DNA from: Brachypodium distachyon
Taxonomy: Eukaryota; Streptophyta; Magnoliopsida; Poales; Poaceae
Length of the DNA stretch: 64,000 nt
Assembly (NCBI RefSeq): GCF_000005505.3
Contig: NC_016132.3
Coordinates: 7,440,001-7,504,000 of the forward strand
Direction of reading: 5' to 3'
Shown here: in pieces, positions 55,281 to 64,000 of the stretch
How positions within the stretch are numbered: the first letter of the stretch is position 1
Layout of the letters: each line of letters opens with the position of its first letter
Notes under the pieces: model-generated
Seen by the model: only the letters and a program-made list of their open reading frames with translations
The model's database searches: none
What the model was told of the DNA's origin: nothing
Translations under genes and position numbers: made by a program

Positions 55281-57475
55281 CATTATCTATGCAAGATTGC
55301 GATGCAGGGGTACACCAGGATGGTCTTTTCGGCTGCTCTTTAACACTATTGTTGCATTGAGCGAAAATCAGTTCTGGAGCTGTGACAGCAGAATTTGGAC
55401 CCTCCATTTTTGCCAAAAAGTTGATATGGGAGTACTCAAATTTGAAGTTCTTCATAGCACGAGACTGACTTGACCCTTCAGGTACCATAGGATGCACACC
55501 ACAAATGGTATGAAGTTTATAGCGCACCTATACATAATAAGGCAGAAGAGGCAACCAATTAGAGATGCAACATGGTGACCCTCAGGGTACCCTTTGACCC
55601 TACTTAGTTAAAACAAATGAACTAGTTTTTTTAAAAGTTGTGTCATTTTAAAATTTTAGTTCATTTGGTTGAATTGAGGAGGGTCAAAGGGTACTCTGAG
55701 GGTCACAAACTTGCAGCTACAGCCAATGAGTGAAAAAAAGATTTAAGGAAATGGAAGTAAATTAGTGCACGGTAAATTCAAAAGCAAGAAAACATAAAAT
55801 AGAAGCACGTGCACTAACCCCTTTTTGCCGAGAGTAGCTGCTCAATGCCTCATTGACCTTTATGACAAAGAAGTTTTGGTTTCCCCTAAATCTTTTCCGA
55901 CACGCTGAAATAAACCTTTTCTGGCTTTTGCTCAAGACCTGTGAGCTTGAGGGCACCTCGTTCAGTTGCTGAGCCTGCTCGTCGGACTCGGTAGGTGGAG
56001 AATTATGTGGCAAAGCCATGGTGAGGCATTCAACACAGCCGTTGGTGAGTGTTCCCTGTAATATAGCTGACAACTTGGAGGATTCCATGTTCAAGGAAGA
56101 CGTGGCAAATTTCACCAGCGCGTCAGGGTCAGGATGCCACAAAGCACACGCTGCTTTCATATAGGCATTGTGGTAACTGTCAGACACAGTATGACCATGG
56201 TTTTTTGCCTTGTGGATGGCCTTCCAGACGTCAGCATCGCCCATGAACAGATACCAGACCGCGTTCTGATCCGTGAGAGAGGGGAAGCAGGCGCGAAACA
56301 TGGCGACAAGGCCATAAAGGGAGCAACATTCCATGCGCGCAAGCAACCTTGTGCATATCATCTTTACCTTAAAGGGCAGCTCAAACTCTTCATGCGTGGG
56401 GAACCGAGAGCCATACCAGATGGTGTTGAGGATAATGTTGGAGACAGGGTCCCTGGGGCCATAGCAGTATCCGCCCTGAGGATGCTGCTGTGGTGATGCT
56501 TGCGCAAGCCGTCCCGAGGCAGCTTGGCAAGCGCCTGTAAGTAGAGCCCGCGGATCTTGCCGAGGAGCAACAGCTTCAAACACTGCATGTATCTCTTAGT
56601 CATAGGTCTCCTAATACTACTACTCCCCTCTTTTGATTCTGTGGCCGTAGATGGTTGCTCGTTTCTCTTTCTCTTCTTACTCTTATTCGTGTCACAGAGA
56701 TCCACTGATGGGTAGATGAGATCAACACTCGTTGCAGGCCCTTGCCTGAGCAACTCGGCGAGGCGCTGGACCGTGGCAGGGGAGAGAGGGGCCTGTCCAG
56801 CAAAAAGGGCAGTGGCCTCGACCCGTCGAGAAGCCATAGTCAGCAAGGCATTCACCAGGACGTCGGGCTTAGGATGCATCGCAGACACGCCTGCACATTC
56901 CAGAGCGACCTTAGTGGTAAGGGAGGTAATGGAGAACGCAAGCTCGTCATTGGGCCTCTTGTTACGATCTCGCTCGACGAGGCGCACGGCGGCGAGGAGA
57001 TCGGCCCTGGCCAGGCGCAGGTATTCGCGAGGTAGCGGAAGTGCGTGGTGAGGAAGATGACGAGGCCGTCCAGCGACCGCCGCGCGACGGTCATGCCACG
57101 GGCCTTGTGCCGGGAAAGCGGCACCTGGAAGACGGATCTGTCGTTGAAATCGGCGAGGATTTGGGAGAGGATCCGCTCCGGCGGCGGCTCCTCGTCGTCC
57201 TCGTGGGATCCAGGCATCATCGGAAAAGGGTGGGGGTTGTAGGCGACGGTGTTGGCGATGATGTTGGAGACCGGGTCGAGGAAGCCGAAGCACATGCCGC
57301 CCTTGAGGAGGCGCGGCGCCAGCGAGGGGATCGTCCCCGTCGGAAGCCGATCGAGCGCCGCCTTGTAGAAGCCATGGATGAGGTCAAGCAGAAGGCGTAT
57401 CTCCTGATTCAAGCTCTCCAATGTGTGGCCGATAGGACAATCGTAGCCGATGAGGCGGTCTCGCTTGCAATGCAT
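55281..57475 (-). pseudogene. PIR2-like helical / DUF3615 protein gene, frameshifted
   Basis: Start MHCKRD at 57475. Long exon 55819-57475, then exon 55281-55527 (GT-AG, in phase), then a terminal exon at 54293 or 50518. The first part has a PIR2-like unit (IHGFYKAALDRLP, MCFGFLDPVSNIIANT, SLDGLVIFLTTHFRYLA). A second similar unit follows ([54 protein letters not shown]), then DUF3615 (VNEALSSYSRQKG / RYKLHTICGVHP, HINFLAKMEG). Compared with the copy at 62.7-63.8 kb, 16 bp are missing near 57030, shifting the frame. A second one-base shift lies near 56485, just before GGYCYG. The two do not compensate. Family function is unknown. Truncated products from separate frames are possible. Confidence 0.75.
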
Positions 57476-57888
57476 GTCGAGCTGCTTTCCTCGCCGGCGT
57501 GGGTTCGGTTGATCGGTTTCCCGGTGGTAGTTGTAAGGGGAGGACGGAAGGATATGTAGAGGGGGCATCCGGCATCGCACACCAAGACATCGGCTTCCGC
57601 GTTTAATTGGGCCGGGCCGACTATGCAGGCCTCAATTGACGTTGCCACACGTGTCCCATAATTCCATTGGACATTTTAGTCTTTTTTTTCTTCCTTCGGC
57701 CCACTAATAATCATCGTTTTTTGAGTGAATGCCACTTTTTATGCCCTGTTTGGCCAAAAAAAATTTGAACCAAAAGGAATAAAGGATATAAATTAATCAG
57801 GAATCAGATGATTACAATCGCTTTGGATAAAATCATACACTGGCCGGAGCCTCACCTAGCATGACTCCAGAGGAGCCAGCAGCCCTAC
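57476..57888. other. upstream region of the PIR2/DUF3615 locus
   Basis: Includes AATTGGGCCGGGCCGA and ATAATTCCATTGG blocks that recur upstream of the second copy at 63919-63985, so the duplication extends about 200 bp beyond the start codon. No other gene. Confidence 0.5.
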
Positions 57889-58128
57889 CTAGTATAGATT
57901 CTGGTTTCTGCTAATTTTCTTAGTGCAACACGGAGGCACAGCGTTTTGGAGGAGCTTGATGTCTCTGATGATGGCGCCAGTGGTGGATCTATTAAGACCC
58001 AAAGCATCTAGGCCGTTAACAACGCTTTGACAGTCACTTTCAACGATCGTGGCCCTGTCCCGGACAGGCAAAGAAGCTTGGAGGCCATGGAGGCAGGCGA
58101 CAGCTTCTGCTGTTTCAACATCCGCCAT
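57889..58128 (-). mobile_element. LINE RNase H-like domain fragment
   Basis: Minus frame: AEAVACLHGLQASL then ATIVESDCQSVVNGLDAL, the RVT_3 pattern (A-E-A-x-A-x-x-GL, then E-D-C/S-x-x-V-V). Only the middle of the domain survives. Confidence 0.75.
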
Positions 58129-58190
58129 TTGTCACGCAGTTTACCTCATTTCAAAATCTGTGCCAGATTTTACCCTTAATGTGTGTATAT

Positions 58191-58692
58191 GTGACAGATT
58201 TTACCACATTTACCCACTGCTCGGAGTGACGTGTGGCAAGTCCGCATGCATTGGACGTGCATTTTGCTAAGCTGTTTTCTCCTTTTCCTAGTTACAGATC
58301 CGACCCATTCTCTCCCCTCACCTGTTGTTTTTCTCCTCTCACATATTGGTTTTTTCCGATGGCGCGAGGAGGAAGATTTTCAATAGGTTGCTAGCCGGTT
58401 TTGCTATTGTGCCGCAACACACAGTGGAGTAAGGCTATATATTTTGGCCGGGTGCAAAAGTGTCCTCCGATGCAGCAGCCATGGTAAAGTTCTCGGGAGG
58501 AGAACAACTTGGGACCTACATGTGTGTGGCCACATGAGGAAGAAAATGGGTTGGGTCTGGATTTTTGGAACAGGCGCAGGAAAAAATGGCTTAGCAAAAT
58601 ACAGTGGGGACTTGCCACGTCACTCTGAAGAATGGGCCCATGCCAACATGTCAGAATCAGGCTAATTCGTTAGCTTGGGTAAAATCTGTCAC
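58191..58692. mobile_element. long inverted-repeat element 1
   Basis: About 500 bp whose arms (roughly 58191-58330 and 58545-58692) are inverted copies: GTGACAGATTTTACC, GAGTGACGTG-GGCAAGTCC, ATTTTGCTAAGC, CCGACCCATT blocks recur reversed. Such long arms suggest a Mutator-like or foldback element. No clean target duplication and no ORF. Confidence 0.75.
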
Positions 58693-61683
58693 TTACGTAT
58701 AAATATATACTATTATTTTCACCAGTGTATAATCTGATAGGTGATTGATTGAATACTGCGCATTATCGGCCATATTACTAGCTGGTTTGTGGCTTGGCTA
58801 TAATTTGAATCTAGCATATTGGAAACCTGCAAATTTGTAATTGTGTCGTTTGGTTGTAGCATTTTTGGATCTAACGTGTGTTCCTTCTTCACCATTCGAG
58901 GCTCTGCATTCATCACATCCCTCGTGATGATACGGTCCAGGTCAGATTCCAGGCCCCGTGTTGACATTGAGTGTGAGGCCGAGAGTGTGCGATCGCGAGC
59001 GTGGACCTGCGGTGGCAAACTTGTAATTCTCGTCCCGAACGATTCGCCCGTGCCTTTTCTTCAGTGTTAGTACTCCTAATATTCTTTACTCATTTCAGTC
59101 GCCTGGTTCCTGGCATGGCGGGACCGATTGTTAGCCACGCTATGATCATGTCGGTTTGTGTGCAGACGTGTCGTCCGTTGGTTGTTCACGGGGTCGGTTC
59201 GGTGGGAGAAGAATTCGGTGACGTAACTTCACCTGAAGTCACTTCACTGAATCCAGCTCCGGTTCGGTGGGCGCGTGTCCTGCCTCTTGGGGTTCCGTCT
59301 GGCGTCTCTGTTCCTCTGTTTCCTCTCTTTTTTCGCCTTCTTTCGGTGAGGTCCGCCCATTGCCGAATGCCGATCTGCTGCTGCTCGCCGTTGTTGCTCC
59401 TTCGCGTAAGCTGCCTTTGCCCTTGCCGGCGGTTGTGCTGTGGCCTGTGGGTCGCTGCTCCTACTGTTCCTCTTCTTCGATTCGTACGGTTCTGAGCATC
59501 ATGGGTTCGTTCCCCTCTTCATCTTCTGTTGCACGGGTGTGTTCTTCTGCGATTTGGTGTTCGTTCGGCGTGGCCGCCTTCCTCTGTCCGTGTCTATCTC
59601 GCCGTTGATTGCTGGTGCTCTCTTTGACGGTTCGTGAATTGAGGCGGCCACGGGCCGGCGGATTGAGGTCGTGGGGGACTCACTGGCGGAGAACCTGGTC
59701 GTTGCGCGTTGATGTGCGTGCTCCGTTCGTCCGACGGCGGCGCGCTGAGGTGCGGCCGGAGGTACAGGCTCTAGCCAGCGGATCTCATGGGCAAGTTATC
59801 GTCGACCTTATTTGGATGCGCAATCGCTCAGTTCGTGGAGTGTAATCTGGATGTTATGTTCCTGCAGGTAATTAAACTACGAGCAGCACAAGTCCATGTG
59901 CTACAGCCTGCACGTTACATGTCCTCCCTTTATTTCAGGTGTGTCTACATCTGTTTTGGTGCCTTCCTTCCATTTGATTTCGGTGGTTTCAAAACTTGTT
60001 AATTGGATTCTCGTGATAGTTACCACTCTCGAGATTTCTCGAATGCAATATGTCTTGGGGATGGCCTCTCATAAAAAAATAGCATGAAGGTGAGGCATTG
60101 CTTTATTGGATATTTTTTTGAGGGATAATTTTATTGGATAATTTATGTTCCTTTCCTATTAAGAAAGCTGTAAATATTGTGTTATTTGAAACTTCAGGAT
60201 GACCCCAGTCATGGGGAGATAGATGGTTGAAATTCCAGGCCCTTTTATTGTCTCAGCCCACAAGGTTGATCGATTATTAGAGAAACATGAGCGTCGACAC
60301 ATCTGGCAAGTAGTGCGAAAATCACGCATGGTTCCAGAAAGGTAATTTGGTTTCAAAATTAAATACATATTTCATGTGGATGATTCTGTCAAACCTAACA
60401 TATATACACTACATTTTCTCTCTTTTTTATTCATGTTCTTCGAGATCTTGATTGTGGATCTGATATTTATTGAAATTTTCAATAAATGGTACCACACAAG
60501 TTACACGAGTATTCTGTTCTATCAAAATGTCATATACCAATTAATTAATCTCACTGTAGTCTTCCTAGACTCTGAACTAACCTGAAAGAAATACCGCCTA
60601 TTGATATACAAGATAACAAGAAATGTCCAGAACGGCTGCTGTAACAGATACCTCGAGTGTTTTTCTCTTAACCTGATACTCAGGTTTTACTCTTGACTGC
60701 ATACAAATCACTAGCAGCTATGGATGGACAACCCTAATTATGTTAATGACGCAATTCAGGAAATCAATCCATACAAATATGCAGCAAAATGTGAACTTTA
60801 ATGCAATTGTGTTGAGTACACTTGCAACCTTATAATAGATGCATAAATCCAGCAAAGATAAGAGGCTTGCTGTCAACTGTTCTGGAGCCATTCTAGATTT
60901 CTACTCCTGAGATTTTACCATAAATCCAGCAAAGATAAGAGGCTACGGCCTACGAGTATACTGTATATCCAAATTTACCCAAGGAGCGCATAAAGGTTAT
61001 ACGCAAGTCTACTGGCGCGTAGAGCTGACCGGAGAAAGAAGCGGCGCAGCGCCAGCCTGAAACGCTTTGACCGGACAGCTGCATGCTGGCCGCTGGGACC
61101 CGTGCATGTGACGCGTCCCACCTTGATCTATCCAAAGCGACCAAACAGAAACCACCTCGATCAGGCAAGGGGCCCATCCGCCTATATTTCAGACGACCAA
61201 GCCTCTACAAACAGAACATCGATCTCATAATGAGATTGCAAGACACGAGCTGTTGGTCTGGTCCTCATGGCGTGGCAGCTGCAGCCTGCAGCTGATGGCG
61301 GCAGAGGCAGAGACGACCGCGACCGCGTGCTTTCACAGGTACTCCTTCTTTACTTCCATAAACCAAATACACACACCAGCACGGACTTCTCGGAGACGGT
61401 CCCGCGCGTCGCTGTGATCCCACTGACAGCTCGGGCCCACCGTCGTGTTGGTGCGAGGACAGGTGTACGCATCCTTGTTGCCTTTTTCTTCTTCTTGTTT
61501 TGGATTTGAGCTTTTGCTTCTCATCTCCTTATCTTTTCTTTTCTTTTACTCGAGCACAAGGAAACAAACGCCCAGCCGCATTGAGATCGGAGCCAGCGAT
61601 TCGGCACAGCACAAGCCAAACCATAGTTTACCAATCCCAAATAACAACACATAATACGAAAATATAAGGGGATTTTTATTACT
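58693..61683. other. about 3 kb without a recognised gene
   Basis: 59000-59850 is GC/CT-rich with overlapping low-complexity frames. 60200-60345 has an exon-like open stretch ending at a GTAATT donor but no identity. 60820-60945 contains a direct repeat AATCCAGCAAAGATAAGAGG (twice). 61000-61460 has scattered short ORFs only. Confidence 0.4.
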
Positions 61684-62040
61684 GTGCCCCTCTTTCCTTA
61701 GTTGTGCTCATATATACCCGAACTGAAAACAGTGCTCGCTTTTACACTCGTGTGTTCTCTGCTTCCTCACAAATGCGCTCATGGAGCACAAGGTAACGGT
61801 CAATCCTCTTTAACCGCTTGCGCTGCATACTAGTTGTCCCATACCTCAGAAATCCGCTTCGGCCCCACCTGTCAGGGTTGCCTGTGGCCCACCCATCGGA
61901 ATCAAACGATTAAAGGGGCTTGACCGTTAGCAGTTGCTCCGTGAGGGCATTTGCGATGAATCGCCAAACGAACAAGTGTAGAAGCGAGCACTGTTTTCAG
62001 CCTCGGGTATATCTGAGCGTAGCCAAGGTAGTAAGGGCAC
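61684..62040. mobile_element. long inverted-repeat element 2
   Basis: 357 bp with about 130-bp imperfect arms: GTGCCC, ATATACCCGA, CTGAAAACAGTGCTCGCTT, CTCA-GGAGCA and TAACGGTCAA occur at the left and, inverted, at the right. The loop is short. No ORF and no clear target duplication. A non-autonomous MULE/foldback-type element is likely. Confidence 0.82.
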
Positions 62041-62350
62041 GAAAATAAAATAAAATAAATCCAAATATATAAGTGGTAATGTTGACATTTCGACAAAGAA
62101 AATTCCATGACAATGCCAATTAGATCATATTAATAGTCATAAACCCAAAATGTGATAACAAACAAGCCGCTAGCTAATAATCCAACGTCAACTTGCAGGT
62201 CGACAATAAAATTCCAAAGTCCAATCTCGAGCCGCACATCAACGAGGACACGAGAGAATCTAGAGAAAAAATTGGAGTAGTAAATCATACTATCCAGATA
62301 TGAAGTATCGATACATTGGAATTGAGAAAATAAAAGTTACCCATGAGATG
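62041..62350. other. no gene recognised
   Basis: AT-rich sequence between the inverted-repeat element and the hAT fragment. Possibly 3' flank of the latter. Confidence 0.4.
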
Positions 62351-62707
62351 CTAATTAGGCCTTGGCAAATGTCCTCTGCAAAACCTCATGGCTTGAAACC
62401 GCTTAACGATAAGGTCATCATCTAGTTGTTTAATTTTTTTTCGCTCGGTGTAACATATCATCAAATCATCGAACCACTCATTAACAATCTTGTTGCGCAA
62501 CTTAGACTTGATAATCTTCATAGCCGAGAAAGCCCTTTCAACCGATGTCGTTGACACCGCCAATAACAAAACCAACTCAATGAGCAAATGCTTATCGGTT
62601 TCTACCATCTTCTATTTGTCTCTGAAGAGCAAGATCGGATTCAATTTCATCCGGGTTGAACATATCATCATATTCATCACTACTCATGTTCTCTAGCAAT
62701 ATTCGAC
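62351..62707 (-). pseudogene. hAT transposase C-terminal fragment
   Basis: Minus frame from 62608: LLIELVLLLAVSTTSVERAF then SAMKIIKSKLRNKI, WFDDLMICYTERK, IVKRFQAMRFCRG. This is the hAT dimerisation domain (V-ERAFSAMK-IKS-LRN pattern) of the ZMYM/TTF-like plant family. Upstream minus sequence (62609-62707) may be a short acidic piece of the same element. The rest of the transposase is missing, and the fragment abuts the truncated PIR2 copy. Confidence 0.8.
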
Positions 62708-63842
62708 GCGTGCAAGCAACTTTGTGCATATCATGTCTACCTTGAAGTGCAGCTCAAACTTTTCATGCGTGGGGAACAGACGGCCATACCAGATGGTGTT
62801 GAGGATAATGTTGGAGACAGGATCACCGGGGCCATAGCAATATCAACCCTTGAGAAGGCTGCAATGGTGAAGCTTGCGCAAGCCATCCCGAGGCAGCTTG
62901 GCAAGTGCCCGTAAGTAGAGCCCACGCATCCTGCCGAGGAGCAACAGCTTCAAAGACTGCAAGTATCTGAATGTCGACGGAGACCCAGGCCGCTTATCTG
63001 CCATACTACTCCCCTCTATGGATTCTGTGGCCGTAGCTGGCTGCTCGTTTCTCTTCTTCCTAGCACAGAGATCCAGTGATGGGTTCATGAGACCAATACT
63101 CGCAGTAGGCCCTTGGCTGAGCAACTGTGGCAGGTAAGAGAGGGCATTGTCCTGAAAAAAGGGCAGCGACCTCAATCCGTCGAGAAGCCACAGTGAGCAC
63201 CGCTTTCACCAGGACATCTGGTTCAGGATGCACCGCAGACACACCGGCACATTCCAGGGCGACCTTAGTGGTAAGGGAGGTAATGGTGAACGCAAGCTCG
63301 TCATTGCGCCTCTTGTTACGATCTCGCTCGATGAGGCGCACAGCGGTGAGCAGGTCGGCCCTGGCCAGGCGCAGGTAGCGCAGGGCTTCCGTATCCGCGA
63401 GGTAGCGGAAGTGGGTGGTGAGGAAGCAGACAAGGCCGTCCAGCGACCGCCGCGCGACGGTCATACCAGGGGACTTGTGCCGGCAAAGCGGTACTTGGAA
63501 GACGTATTTGTCGTCGAAGTCGGTGAGGATCTTGGAGAGGACCAATTCCTTTGCCTCATCGTCGTCGTCGTTGTCGGATCCAGTCATCGGTGAAGTGGGG
63601 TGGTGGAAGGCGATGGTGTTGGCGATGATGTTGGAGACTGGGTCGAGGAAGCCGAAACAGATGCCGGCCTTGAGGAGGGCCGGTGCTAGCGAGGGAATCG
63701 CCCGCATCGGAAGCCGATCGAGCGCCGCCTTGTAGAAACCATGGATTTGATCAAGCAGAAGGCATATGTCCTGCTTCAAGCTCTCGTCTGTGAGGCCAGG
63801 AGGACAACCGTCGCCGATGCAGCGATCACGCTTGCCATGCAT
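62708..63842 (-). pseudogene. second PIR2-like gene copy, truncated and broken
   Basis: Start MHGKRDRCIG at 63842. It keeps IHGFYKAALDRLP, ICFGFLDPVSNIIANT, SLDGLVCFLTTHFRYLADTE and LRLARADLLTAVRLIERDRN in one frame, including the 16 bp missing from the 57-kb copy. Near 63130 it lacks 17 bp present in that copy, shifting the frame into a stop. Further on, a Gly codon of GGYCYG is TGA. Homology ends at about 62708 inside the second PIR2-like unit, against the hAT fragment. No DUF3615 part remains. The open frame extends upstream to 63959 with non-conserved sequence. Confidence 0.78.
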
Positions 63843-64000
63843 GTCGATTTCTGATTTTTCCTCGCCGCGGGGAGTGGGCTCCTGTGGGCCCAGAGGATAC
63901 AGAGGTCGGCTTCCGCGTTTAATTGGGCCGCGTTTAAGAATATAGAGGTCGGCTGCCACACCTGTCCCATAATTCCATCGGCCATTTTAGTTGTGTTTTT

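Noticed and set aside
59205..59250. Short palindrome ACTTCACC/TGAAGT region
   Set aside because: Too short and isolated to call an element or binding site.
60200..60345. Exon-like stretch ending at a GTAATT donor
   Set aside because: No partner exon, no recognised protein; could be chance.

Overview
The window is nuclear DNA from a grass, most likely a pooid or Triticeae-type genome. Genes are intron-rich with GT-AG junctions on both strands. Intergenic and intronic DNA carries Stowaway-type MITEs (TA target site, CTCCCTC ends) and 5'-truncated LINE fragments. The PIR2-like/DUF3615 family near the right edge is, as far as I know, a grass family. No prokaryotic, organellar or viral genes were recognised.

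Layout: (1) 1-4.1 kb is mostly without recognisable genes, with two exon-like blocks at 1848-2362 that could be the 3' end of an unrecognised gene. (2) 4.6-4.9 kb, minus: a small LEA_3/SAG21-type gene with a TATA box. (3) 6.95-9.1 kb, minus: a 114-residue L18-family ribosomal protein with a spliced 5' leader, sharing a compact divergent promoter with (4) 9.3-14.6 kb, plus: PRL1, a 17-exon WD40 spliceosome-associated protein whose exon phases all join (478 residues). (5) 16.7-26.3 kb, minus: a 14-exon DEIH-box RNA helicase with two C-terminal CCCH fingers (1007 residues). (6) 27-50 kb, plus: a tandem duplication of a complete 13-exon GH1 beta-glucosidase gene with its upstream region. Copy 1 is 500 residues and copy 2 is 506. 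The copies have since taken different transposon insertions. Copy 2 has also lost a normally conserved glycone-site His. (7) 50-64 kb, minus: decayed PIR2-like/DUF3615 genes, a duplicated DUF3615 terminal exon, nested TIR elements, LINE RNase-H ends, two long inverted-repeat elements and a hAT transposase fragment.

The left half is ordinary, conserved housekeeping sequence (ribosome, splicing, RNA helicase). The right half is fast-evolving accessory DNA. Because the GH1 duplication gives an aligned partner for most introns, several insertions can be dated relative to the duplication, and empty sites can be read directly. All exon coordinates come from reading splice sites and checking that phases close. 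No alignment or database search was run.
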